Assembly (NCBI GenBank): GCA_023457535.1
Contig: JAEWLN010000003.1
Coordinates: 1 to 30,779 of the forward strand
From: Bacteroidota bacterium
GTDB lineage: Bacteria; Bacteroidota; Bacteroidia; Flavobacteriales; Flavobacteriaceae
Length of the DNA stretch: 30,779 nucleotides
Direction: 5' to 3'
Positions within the stretch are counted from its first letter, which is position 1; every line of letters starts with the position of its first letter. The notes beneath the pieces were generated by a model. It did no database searches. It saw only the letters and a list, made by a program, of their open reading frames with translations, and was not told where the DNA came from. This document shows, in pieces, positions 21,934-29,397 of this stretch. Both the position numbers and the translations under genes were made by a program.

Positions 21934-24318
21934 ATGAAACTAAAACTATTTCTGTTGTGCGCGCTGTCATCGGTGTTTTCGATGCAGGCTCAAAAAAACG
22001 CCGCGCTCTCAGGCAAGGTCACGGACAAAAACAACGCTCCTATTTCGTACGCCAATATTGTACTCAAGCTGGACGGCAAAATCGCCACAGGCGGCATTAC
22101 CGGCGATGACGGTCAATATGAAATCAAAAACCTCGAACCTAAGAATTACCAGGTCGAAATCCAGTTCATCGGCTATAAAACCTTTGTAACGCGCGCCGAT
22201 TTCACGACCGGACAAAAGTCCATTTCGCTCGGCAGGACCACCCTGGAGGAAGAAGCGACCACATTGGGCGAAGTGGCCGTGATCGCTGAACGGTCGACGA
22301 TCGAGCAAAAAATCGACCGCAAAGTCATCAATGTCGGCAAGGATCTGACCACGGCCGGCGCTACGGCATCGGAAATCATGAACAACATTCCGTCGGTCAA
22401 TGTGGATCAGGACGGCAAATTGTCGTTGCGCGGCAATGAAAACGTGCGGGTACTCATCGACGGCAAGCCTACGAACATCGACGCATCGCAGTTGCTCAAA
22501 CAAATTCCGTCCACGTCGATCAAGAAAATCGAGCTCATCACCAACCCAAGCGCCAAATACAACCCAGAAGGCATGTCGGGCATCATCAACATTGTGCTGC
22601 ACAAAAACGCCAATGACGGTTTCAACGCATCGGTCAATGCAGGCGCCACGTTTGCGCGTACGCCAAAGGCCAACGGATCGTTCGATATGAATTACCGCCG
22701 CGGCAAGGTCAATTTTTTTGGAAATTACGGCACCAATTTCGGGAACCAGTTCAACGCCGGGCATTTTACGCGTACCGACAGTATTTTCGACACGCGCATC
22801 AACATGACCAACGCCAACATGAATCAGCTTTTCAAGGTAGGGCTCGATTTTTACCTCAATGACCGCAACACGATCTCTGTTTACACCAACCAGAATTTCT
22901 TTGACGGCACGGGGCTGATCGATTCCTATTATATGTTTGCCGATGTTTCGACCAATGTGGCCACGTACGACAAATACCTGACCGACAATGTCAACTCAGC
23001 GTACAACATCGCTTACAAGCACTTGTTTGGCAAGGAAGGCCACACGCTGGACGTCGAGGCCAATTACAGCGTAACGGGCAATGACAAAAAGATTTTTTTC
23101 AAAACCGACGCCACGCCGTATATTTTGTCCGATGCGACGCTCAACCGATGGGATTTCATTTACGATGACCGCGAGCAAACGATCGTCAACGTGGATTACG
23201 TGAATCCGCTCAGCGACAAATCGACGCTTGAGCTGGGCGCCGAGTCGCGCACGATCCGCACCGACAACGAATTTGCATCCTTGCGCACAGCCGGCTTCAA
23301 CTATACTTACGATCTGGATATTTATTCGGCCTATGCGACCTTTGGGCAGAAATTCGAAAAAATCAGCTACCAGCTCGGGGCGCGTCTTGAAAGTTATAGC
23401 GTGTTGGCCAAACTGGACGGCGCGACGGCTTACAAAGACGACTACCTGACGGTCTATCCATCGGCTTATGTGACTTATACGCCAAGCCAGAAGAACAATT
23501 TCCAATTGAGTTATTCGCGTCGCGTGGACCGCCCGAGCCTGGAACAAACCAAACCGAGCCCGGAATTTGCAACACTCAAGCTGACTTCGATCGGCAATCC
23601 GGAGCTCGATCCGCAGTTTACCAATTCGGTCGAACTCAATTATACGCGCACCTTGTCCAAAGGGTCAATCACCGGCGGCGTGTTTTTCAGGCTCATCAAC
23701 GACGAAATCAGCCGCGTACTGTATCCGGATCCTGAACGCGACGGCAACCAGATCATGAGTTTCCAGAATTACGACAACAACAATGCGTATGGTTTTGAAC
23801 TCTCGGCCAATTACAAGATCACTTCGTGGTGGGACGTTCAGCCGTCGGTCGACTTTTCTGCGATCAACCAGAAAGGACAAGTCACCGTCAAGCGTCCCGG
23901 AACGATCAACGAATTTGACGTGGTGATCAAAGACGTAACGGCCAATGCGTTCAACGGACGCATGAACCACAACTTCAAAGCGAGCAAAACACTGCGCTTC
24001 AACCTGTTCGGGTTTTACCGCGGCGCCGTGGAAGGCGTGCAGTTCACAGGCCGTGAAATGTATAAAATGGACGCCGGGGTACGGTATTCGATGCTTAAGA
24101 ACAAAGGCAGCCTGAGCGTGCGGTTCAACGACGTGTTCAACACGATGCGCTTTGCATTTGTGGGCGATAACCCGTATCCGCAAACCGGGTCGTTCAAATG
24201 GGAAAGCCAATCGATTTACGTAGGCTTCAACTATATGTTTGGCGCAGGCAAGAACCGCGCGCTGCAACGCAAACAACGCGACGACAACACCAAGCAGAAT
24301 TCCGGCGGAATGTTTTAA
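21934..24318 (+). CDS. TonB-dependent receptor / outer-membrane beta-barrel family protein
   Basis: The 794-residue protein has a signal peptide (MKLKLFLLCALSSVFSMQAQ), a carboxypeptidase-regulatory-like domain (about 22-105, SGKVTDKNNAPISYANIVL and GQYEIKNLEPKNYQVEIQFIGY), a plug domain (about 130-230, with SLRGNENVRVLIDGKPTNID and PEGMSGIINIVL) and a large barrel ending YVGFNYMFGAGKNRALQRK. It belongs to the outer-membrane beta-barrel family of Bacteroidota receptors without SusD partners; the substrate is unknown. Unlike the receptor at 12812 it has no STN domain, so no sigma signalling is expected. The ATG at 21934 begins the signal peptide; the frame is open much further upstream through the adhesin end and terminator but that part is not coding. 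TAACATTTG at 21882-21890 is a near match to a -7 box. The tail after the barrel is basic and polar. Confidence 0.92.
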   Translation: MKLKLFLLCALSSVFSMQAQKNAALSGKVTDKNNAPISYANIVLKLDGKIATGGITGDDGQYEIKNLEPKNYQVEIQFIGYKTFVTRADFTTGQKSISLGRTTLEEEATTLGEVAVIAERSTIEQKIDRKVINVGKDLTTAGATASEIMNNIPSVNVDQDGKLSLRGNENVRVLIDGKPTNIDASQLLKQIPSTSIKKIELITNPSAKYNPEGMSGIINIVLHKNANDGFNASVNAGATFARTPKANGSFDMNYRRGKVNFFGNYGTNFGNQFNAGHFTRTDSIFDTRINMTNANMNQLFKVGLDFYLNDRNTISVYTNQNFFDGTGLIDSYYMFADVSTNVATYDKYLTDNVNSAYNIAYKHLFGKEGHTLDVEANYSVTGNDKKIFFKTDATPYILSDATLNRWDFIYDDREQTIVNVDYVNPLSDKSTLELGAESRTIRTDNEFASLRTAGFNYTYDLDIYSAYATFGQKFEKISYQLGARLESYSVLAKLDGATAYKDDYLTVYPSAYVTYTPSQKNNFQLSYSRRVDRPSLEQTKPSPEFATLKLTSIGNPELDPQFTNSVELNYTRTLSKGSITGGVFFRLINDEISRVLYPDPERDGNQIMSFQNYDNNNAYGFELSANYKITSWWDVQPSVDFSAINQKGQVTVKRPGTINEFDVVIKDVTANAFNGRMNHNFKASKTLRFNLFGFYRGAVEGVQFTGREMYKMDAGVRYSMLKNKGSLSVRFNDVFNTMRFAFVGDNPYPQTGSFKWESQSIYVGFNYMFGAGKNRALQRKQRDDNTKQNSGGMF

Positions 24319-24388
24319 TTTTTACACAATAATTCGGCACACTGCTGCGTTGAATTGTTTTATCTGAATTTATTTGAGTTTAATAAGG

Positions 24389-24420
24389 ACCTCCCGGGTG
24401 TGCAACCGGGAGGTTTATTT
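24389..24420 (+). terminator. Terminator of the second receptor gene
   Basis: ACCTCCCGG (24389-24397) pairs with CCGGGAGGT (24406-24414) around the loop GTGTGCAA, and a T-rich run follows. It lies 70 bases past the stop at 24318. Confidence 0.92.
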
Positions 24421-24478
24421 TTTGGGCCGATTTGAAAAAAATCGTAAAAAAAAAACCACTTTTTGGTTTATTATCGTA

Positions 24479-24490
24479 ATATTGCAATAT
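24479..24490. promoter_or_regulatory. Probable ArsR operator
   Basis: ATATTGCAATAT is a perfect 12-bp palindrome 13 bases before the arsR start. It overlaps TAATATTG (24476-24483), a one-mismatch version of the -7 box, so a bound dimer would block polymerase. Auto-repression by the ArsR protein relieved by metal or metalloid is the expected logic. Confidence 0.5.
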
Positions 24491-24503
24491 ATAAATATTA
24501 ATA

Positions 24504-24836
24504 ATGGGTGCAAGCAAAACAGAACATTTCACAGCCAATCAAAACCATATCGCTGCGATGGCCAAAGCCATGGGGCATCCGGCGCGCGTGGCCATTATCG
24601 AATACCTGATGTCTGTGGATACGTGTATTTGCGGAGACATCGTCAATGTATTGCCACTGGCCCAGCCTACGGTGTCCCAACATCTTAAGGAGCTCAAGAA
24701 TGCCGGGCTGATCAAAGGCAACATCGAGGGCAACGCGATTTGCTATTGCATCGATGTGCAGGCGCTGCAAACCTTGCAGGACTATTTTGCGTCTGTGGCC
24801 TCAAAACTGGGGCAAAACAAAAATAATTGTTGTTAA
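24504..24836 (+). CDS. arsR: ArsR/SmtB-family metalloregulator
   Basis: The 110-residue winged-helix repressor has the ArsR fold: HIAAMAKAMGHPARVAIIEYL, the recognition helix LAQPTVSQHLKELKNAGLI (52-70) and the wing GNIEGNAICYCID. Cys41 and Cys43 in DTCICGDIV occupy the place of the CxC arsenic site of classical ArsR proteins, and a vicinal Cys109-Cys110 pair ends the protein. Such regulators leave DNA on binding As(III) or Sb(III). The downstream arsenate reductase supports arsenic as the signal. It starts an operon with the DUF6428-like gene 15 bases after its stop. Confidence 0.93.
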   Translation: MGASKTEHFTANQNHIAAMAKAMGHPARVAIIEYLMSVDTCICGDIVNVLPLAQPTVSQHLKELKNAGLIKGNIEGNAICYCIDVQALQTLQDYFASVASKLGQNKNNCC

Positions 24837-24851
24837 CCAAAATAAAATCCA

Positions 24852-25319
24852 ATGAAACTTTCCGAAATCAAAAAACAGCTCGAATCGGTTGAAACCGTCA
24901 GTTTCAAATTAGAAAACGGCACATTTGTCCCCGAACATTTCCATGTTACAGAAGTAGGTATCGTCACGCGTCATTTCATCGATTGCGGCGGTACGGTGCG
25001 ACACGAAAAGGCGGCCAACTTCCAGCTGTGGGATGCCAACGACTTTGAACACCGGCTCAAACCGGGCAAATTGCAAAAAATCATTGCGCTGTCTGAGCAA
25101 ACCCTGGGCATGGAAGACCTGGAGGTCGAGGTCGAATACCAATCTGACACCATTGGCCGGTATGATCTTGGGTTCGACGGACTGAATTTTGTGCTTCACG
25201 CCAAGAAAACCGCGTGCCTGGCGCAGGACCAATGCGCGCCAAAAATCAACAAGCCGCTGCAGGAGCTACAAAAATCATCGCAAACATCGTGTTGCACGCC
25301 CAATGGAGGCTGTTGTTGA
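24852..25319 (+). CDS. DUF6428-like cysteine-rich protein of ars operons
   Basis: The 155-residue soluble protein begins MKLSEIKKQLESVETVSFKL and contains the conserved stretch FVPEHFHVTEVGIVTRHFIDCGGTV shown here only in part: PEHFHVTEVG (27-36) and HFIDCGGTV (41-49). I recognise it as the DUF6428 family, which recurs between arsR and arsC in Bacteroidota; its function is not known. The two-His HFH and Cys45 motifs could bind a metal. The C-terminal tail carries Cys122, Cys128 and two vicinal pairs, Cys147-148 and Cys154-155, suggesting that it binds As(III) as a chaperone or sink. The 3' end overlaps the next small gene by 17 bases. Confidence 0.85.
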   Translation: MKLSEIKKQLESVETVSFKLENGTFVPEHFHVTEVGIVTRHFIDCGGTVRHEKAANFQLWDANDFEHRLKPGKLQKIIALSEQTLGMEDLEVEVEYQSDTIGRYDLGFDGLNFVLHAKKTACLAQDQCAPKINKPLQELQKSSQTSCCTPNGGCC

Positions 25320-25437
25320 TTTTGTCATCCGGTATAAAAGACCGGTCATCATTACTGCGTCTGTCATCACACTTCAATGCCTCTTTGGCTGGGACCCGAA
25401 ATTTTGCATCATCAATCTGATATGGCTGCTCGTATGA
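25303..25437 (+). CDS. 44-residue membrane microprotein in the ars operon
   Basis: The ATG at 25303 opens a frame ending with TGA at 25435-25437. It overlaps the end of the DUF6428-like gene by 17 bases and the arsC start by four (ATGA). After a charged start (MEAVVDFVIRYKR) come two hydrophobic stretches, residues 14-29 (PVIITASVITLQCLFG) and 34-44 (FCIINLIWLLV), split by the loop WDPK, so a hairpin or a single spanning helix is likely. It has Cys26 and Cys35. The exact fit between two coupled genes argues that it is translated. I have a faint recollection of similar short proteins ending in INLIWLL next to flavobacterial arsC genes, but know of no described function. Confidence 0.75.
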   Translation: MEAVVDFVIRYKRPVIITASVITLQCLFGWDPKFCIINLIWLLV

Positions 25438-25847
25438 AAAAAATATTGGTATTGTGTACCGGTAACAGCTGCCGAAGCCAGATGGCCGAGGGATATTTGC
25501 GTCATTTTGCACAAGGCAAAGCGGTTATATACAGCGCAGGGATCGAAACCCACGGCGTGAATCCGGGTGCGGTCGCGGCGATGCTTGACGACGGGATCGA
25601 CATTTCGCACCATACGTCCAACCACATCGATGCGTTTGGCGACATCAGTTTTGACTACGTCATTACCGTATGCGACCACGCCCGCGAAAGCTGCCCGTAC
25701 TTGCCAACGAGCGCTCGAATGTTCCACCACAATTTCCCCGATCCGGCCAAGGCTGTCGGCACCGATCCGGAAATTCAGGCACAGTTCAAAAAAGTACGCG
25801 ACAGTATCAAGCAATACTGTCGCGATTTTATACTTCATCATTGCTGA
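25434..25847 (+). CDS. arsC: Arsenate reductase, low-molecular-weight phosphatase type
   Basis: The 137-residue enzyme reduces As(V) to As(III) with a thioredoxin-type thiol cascade. It has the phosphatase P-loop CTGNSCR (Cys8, Arg14), and the pair Cys80 and Cys87 in TVCDHARESCP with the same spacing as in pI258 ArsC (Cys82/Cys89), plus Asp103 in FPDPA. All catalytic residues are therefore present, and Cys80/Cys87 can form the disulfide. Start ATG at 25434 overlaps the microprotein stop; the frame upstream is not needed. The 3' end contains a long hairpin (25797-25824), and the stop lies three bases before that of convergent fabH. No pump gene follows. Confidence 0.95.
   Translation: MKKILVLCTGNSCRSQMAEGYLRHFAQGKAVIYSAGIETHGVNPGAVAAMLDDGIDISHHTSNHIDAFGDISFDYVITVCDHARESCPYLPTSARMFHHNFPDPAKAVGTDPEIQAQFKKVRDSIKQYCRDFILHHC
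25797..25829. terminator. Hairpin inside the arsC 3' coding end, probable bidirectional terminator
   Basis: CGCGACAGTAT (25797-25807) and ATACTGTCGCG (25814-25824) form a perfect 11-bp stem around CAAGCA. It encodes arsC residues 122-130. ATTTTAT follows on the plus strand. On the minus strand, downstream of fabH, it is followed by TAC and six T, a good termination signal. Confidence 0.8.
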
Positions 25848-25850
25848 TCC

Positions 25851-26858
25851 TTACCAGCGGATCACGGCGCTGCCCCACGTAAATCCGCTGCCGAATGCCG
25901 CGAGCACCACAAGATCGCCTGACTTGATTTTGCCTTGCTCCCACGCCTCGGTAAGCGCAATCGGGATCGATGCCGCCGTGGTGTTGCCATAACGCTGGAT
26001 GTTGTTGTACACCTGATCGTCCGACAACTGGAATTTTTGCTGGATGAACTGTGAAATCCGCAGGTTAGCCTGGTGCGGGATGAGCATGTCGATGTCTGAA
26101 ACCTCGAGCTGGTTGGTCTTAAGGCCTTCCATAATGACTTCTGCAAAACGGACGACTGCGTTTTTAAACACGAACTGGCCGTTCATGTATGGAAAATAAC
26201 TTACATCGTTTGGATCGTTGTCGGCGACGATGTCCGACACCCATCTGCCGCCCATTCCCGGCGCTTTGACGATCAACTCTTCTGCGTGCTGGCCTTCAGA
26301 ATGTAAGTGCGTCGACAAAATCCCTTTCGACAAATCTTCTTCGCGACTCAACACCGCCGCTCCTGCGCCATCGCCAAAAATCACCGATACGGCCCTACCG
26401 CGGTCCGTCATATCGAGCCCTGAGGAATGTACCTCCGATCCGATGACCAGAATATTCTTATACATGCCGGTCTTAATGTATTGATCGGCAATTGAGATCG
26501 CATAGATAAAACCCGAACATTGGTTGCGGACGTCGAGCGCACCTATTGTCGGCAAACCCAGATCACGCTGGACCAATACGCCCGGACCCGGAAAATAAAA
26601 GTCCGGACTCAAAGTAGCGAATATGATGAAATCGATATCCTTTTTGTCAACGCCCGAGCGCTCGATCGCTATTTTAGCCGCTTTAACGCCCATGGACGTG
26701 GTAGTGTCCTGCCCTTTTACGATGTGGCGGCGCTCCTGGATTCCGGTGCGTTCCTGGATCCACGCATCGTTGGTATCCATGATTTTGGAAAGGTCGTCAT
26801 TGGTCACTACATAATCCGGCACATAGTAGCCGAGACCCGATATTCTGGAATGATACAT
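25851..26858 (-). CDS. fabH: Beta-ketoacyl-ACP synthase III (FabH type)
   Basis: FabH condenses acetyl- or branched acyl-CoA with malonyl-ACP to start fatty-acid synthesis in the cytosol. The 335-residue protein has the active-site Cys114 in NQCSGF, His262 in PHQANLRI and Asn292 in YGNTTAAS, all intact, and the family ending GSGFTWGSAVIRW. The ATG at 26856-26858 gives the conserved MYHSRISGLGYYVP; ten further upstream codons are not conserved-looking and contain no better start. Flavobacteria often have two FabH homologues; this stand-alone one could be the second and might serve specialised lipids. It converges on arsC with three bases between stops. Confidence 0.93.
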   Translation of the reverse strand: MYHSRISGLGYYVPDYVVTNDDLSKIMDTNDAWIQERTGIQERRHIVKGQDTTTSMGVKAAKIAIERSGVDKKDIDFIIFATLSPDFYFPGPGVLVQRDLGLPTIGALDVRNQCSGFIYAISIADQYIKTGMYKNILVIGSEVHSSGLDMTDRGRAVSVIFGDGAGAAVLSREEDLSKGILSTHLHSEGQHAEELIVKAPGMGGRWVSDIVADNDPNDVSYFPYMNGQFVFKNAVVRFAEVIMEGLKTNQLEVSDIDMLIPHQANLRISQFIQQKFQLSDDQVYNNIQRYGNTTAASIPIALTEAWEQGKIKSGDLVVLAAFGSGFTWGSAVIRW

Positions 26859-26885
26859 ATTGCAGTTTTTGGAATTTTGAAACGC

Positions 26886-26893
26886 CAAATGTA
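26886..26893 (-). promoter_or_regulatory. -7 box of fabH
   Basis: The minus strand reads TACATTTG, an exact consensus match, 27 bases before the ATG at 26858. A TTG at 26920-26918 lies 24 bases upstream, slightly farther than usual. Confidence 0.45.
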
Positions 26894-26978
26894 GGCGATT
26901 CGCAAAATTTATGGGGTCAATTTAGGTTTTTTTTAGGAATCGGCAAATTCATCGTTATCGCGCTTATCCCAAAGGGGT

Positions 26979-28247
26979 TTATTTCACAAATTGAACCGAT
27001 TGCCGGCCGGTGTTGGTGTGCACATTCACAAAATACGTCCCCGACGGAAATGCAAAATCAAAGTGGTAGCTTTTTTTGGAACGCGTTGCAATATCGTCGC
27101 GCAGCAACTCGCGAAGCCTGCGTCCGGAAGCGTCGTAAAGTTCGAGTACCACGTGGTCGCTGTCGGGAAATTCGATGGTAACGGTGAGCTTGTCCCGGAC
27201 CGGAATGGGCGTTACCACCACTTTGAGCGGCGTCCGTGCCTTTTCCGTGAAAGAGGTATTGCTCAGAGTTTCGCTGAATTTATAAATGGTTGCGCCCGAG
27301 GCATACGCCAGATTGTCGCTCAAAATCTGAATCCGGTTCAGGTTGCTGCCTACAAAAACGTCGTTCCAACTCGCGCCACCATCGGTCGTTTCAAGAAAAG
27401 GCGACGCGTGTCCGCCCATAAAACCGTGGTTCTCGGTTAAAAAACCAACGGCTTGAATATCTGTATCGGGCACATCATGCGAGGTCCAGGTGACGCCATT
27501 GTCAAGCGTGCGCAAAAGCTTTCCTGGCAGCGCGTTGACCGATTCCACAGAACCGAAAATGCAGTTGGGATTGGAAGCGAGCACCTGCAGTTTCCATACA
27601 TATTCTCCAGGCAGTCCGGTGTTGTAGATTTCGGACCACGTTTGGCCGCCGTCCATTGTTTTGAGAATTGTACCGCCCAGCGCGCCTTTGCCGGATGCAT
27701 ACCCTGTGTTTTCGTCCACGAACAGCAACTCGACCAGGCCTTCCGCATGGGCGCCCATATCGATGTATTGCCAGGTTTGGCCGCTGTCTGTCGATTTGAG
27801 GATGTACGCCGATTCACTGAAATACGCGCCGCACGCATATACCGTCGATCCGCCCACGCAATCAATGCCGCAAATGGCCGCCGGCGCCGGTATGATGTTG
27901 TTGATCACGGACCACGTTTGCCCGCCGTCTGTAGTGCGCAGGAATTTGTTGTTTAGCGTCCCGAGAAAACCAATCTGTTCATTGAGAAATTCGATGTTCC
28001 GGAAATAGTGGTTCCCGGGCAATTGCGGAGTTTGTTCGGCCAGTTGCAATGTCCAGTTCTGGCCGCCGTCGGTGGTTTTGTAAACCGATGCTGCCGAACC
28101 GTTGGCCGCCCAACCGAGCGTTTCGTTGAGAAAAAAGACATCGTCAAAACGCTGGCCATTTGTGTTGGATGGCACCGATTCGAGCGCATGCCATTGAGGT
28201 TGGGCCGATGCGAAAGCGGTCCAGAGAAGCAGAAAAAGTTTTTTCAT
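26979..28247 (-). CDS. T9SS type A protein with YCF48/Asp-box beta-propeller
   Basis: The 422-residue product starts with a signal peptide (MKKLFLLLWTAFASAQ). Six Asp-box-type motifs (TTDGGQNW, TTDGGQTW, STDSGQTW, TMDGGQTW, TLDNGVTW, TTDGGASW) at roughly 45-55 residue spacing indicate a beta-propeller of the YCF48/BNR class, as found in sialidase-like and photosystem II assembly-factor-like proteins. The C-terminal ~85 residues (VVVTPIPVRDKLTVTIEF ... GTYFVNVHTNTGRQSVQFVK) are a T9SS type A sorting domain, so it is exported and probably surface-attached. Catalytic residues of sialidases are not evident, so enzymatic activity should not be assumed. The ATG at 28247 fits the signal peptide; the frame is open seven codons further upstream. 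Confidence 0.9.
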   Translation of the reverse strand: MKKLFLLLWTAFASAQPQWHALESVPSNTNGQRFDDVFFLNETLGWAANGSAASVYKTTDGGQNWTLQLAEQTPQLPGNHYFRNIEFLNEQIGFLGTLNNKFLRTTDGGQTWSVINNIIPAPAAICGIDCVGGSTVYACGAYFSESAYILKSTDSGQTWQYIDMGAHAEGLVELLFVDENTGYASGKGALGGTILKTMDGGQTWSEIYNTGLPGEYVWKLQVLASNPNCIFGSVESVNALPGKLLRTLDNGVTWTSHDVPDTDIQAVGFLTENHGFMGGHASPFLETTDGGASWNDVFVGSNLNRIQILSDNLAYASGATIYKFSETLSNTSFTEKARTPLKVVVTPIPVRDKLTVTIEFPDSDHVVLELYDASGRRLRELLRDDIATRSKKSYHFDFAFPSGTYFVNVHTNTGRQSVQFVK

Positions 28248-28265
28248 CGGATTGATTATAAAGCA

Positions 28266-28273
28266 CAAATGTA
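28266..28273 (-). promoter_or_regulatory. -7 box of the Asp-box protein gene
   Basis: TACATTTG on the minus strand, 18 bases before the ATG at 28247, within the 54-base gap after the ABC ATPase gene, implying separate transcription. Confidence 0.5.
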
Positions 28274-28301
28274 ATTTTTTTATCGACAGTAGACCGGATT
28301 T

Positions 28302-29243
28302 TCAGTTTTTCCTGGCCAGGGACACCACCGTTCCCGGAAACAGACTTTTATCGTGCTCAAAAAACACGCGCCCTTTTTCGTAAACCGATTCCACGAGGTA
28401 GTTTTTCCCTTGGTAATACGACTGGACGACTGTTGGCTGCAAACGCGATTGCGCAACGATTTGCAGTTGGTGTGGATACAGCAGCACCTCATCGTCGGTT
28501 TCCATTCCTATCAAACGGCCCGGAACTGCACTGATTTCGCCCAGCAAAGCGCCTACGTCAAACCTTTGCGGATCGTCAAAAAGCGCCTGTGGCGTGTCCT
28601 GACGAATGATCCGGCCTTGTTTCATGACCGCGACCGTGTCGGCAAAAGCAAGTATATCCGTTTTGTCATGTGTCGCGACGATGCACGAAATATTGTTCGC
28701 CTTGAGGTATCGGAACAAATTGCGCCTGAGATTATTGCGCCTGAACGTATCGATCTGGCTGAATGGCTCATCGAGCAGCAACACCTTTGGCTCGAGCGCC
28801 AGCACACGCGCCAGGGCCACGCGCTGTTGTTGGCCGCCGCTCAGATATTGGGCCTTGACATGGGCAAATTCGGTCATTTCGACCATTTCGAGCAACTCGT
28901 GAATACGCGCGTTTTTCTTGTCGCGGTAAATATTTGAAAGGTATTTCCCTATATTTTCCGACACGGTGATAAACGGCATCAAATCAAAATCCTGCGCAAG
29001 GTATTTCATGAAGTCCATGCCCGGGATGAGGTTGAATTTGGGTCCGAGGACGGGCCTTTGCTGGTATAAAATGGTGCCGTGATCCAGATCGTACAATCCG
29101 TAGATGAGTTTGAGCAGCGTACTTTTGCCGCAGCCGCTTTCCCCGATCAGCGCCAGGTGCCCGCCCTGAGCAAGTGATAAGGTGACATCCTGAATGACGG
29201 GTGATTCCGTATAACCAAATTGAATGTTGGAAAGTTCAAGCAT
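28302..29243 (-). CDS. ABC transporter ATP-binding protein (PotA/FbpC-like)
   Basis: The 313-residue ATPase has Walker A GESGCGKST (34-42), a Q-loop at Gln83 (LAQDFDLMPF), signature LSGGQQQRVA (133-142), Walker B VLLLDEPF (153-160) with the catalytic Glu, and switch His191 in ATHDKTD. Residues 235-313 form a TOBE-like extension (GRLIGMETDDEVLLYPHQL, FFEHDKSLFPGTVVSL), as in importers of spermidine, iron or molybdate. No permease or binding-protein gene lies next to it in this window, so its partner and substrate are unknown. A -7 box is four bases before its start codon. Confidence 0.93.
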   Translation of the reverse strand: MLELSNIQFGYTESPVIQDVTLSLAQGGHLALIGESGCGKSTLLKLIYGLYDLDHGTILYQQRPVLGPKFNLIPGMDFMKYLAQDFDLMPFITVSENIGKYLSNIYRDKKNARIHELLEMVEMTEFAHVKAQYLSGGQQQRVALARVLALEPKVLLLDEPFSQIDTFRRNNLRRNLFRYLKANNISCIVATHDKTDILAFADTVAVMKQGRIIRQDTPQALFDDPQRFDVGALLGEISAVPGRLIGMETDDEVLLYPHQLQIVAQSRLQPTVVQSYYQGKNYLVESVYEKGRVFFEHDKSLFPGTVVSLARKN

Positions 29244-29397
29244 GCGTCAAAATTAGCAAACAAAATCCTATCGGCGAGAAATAAAAAAACAAGCTAATGG
29301 GCTGATAATAAGTAAAAAACTTTTTTTATTTCGAATTTTATCTGATATTTACACTACCCCTTCCGGCCTACTCCTTGTTTTATTTTATCGGACCATT
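29244..29397. other. Divergent intergenic region upstream of the structural protein
   Basis: This AT-rich stretch contains the ABC ATPase -7 box at its left end. Nothing else that I recognise is present; no exact -7 box for the plus-strand gene was found. Confidence 0.4.
29248..29255 (-). promoter_or_regulatory. -7 box of the ABC ATPase, adjacent to its start codon
   Basis: The minus strand reads TAATTTTG, matching TANNTTTG, with only four bases to the ATG at 29243. As for rluF, this predicts a leaderless transcript. Confidence 0.45.
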
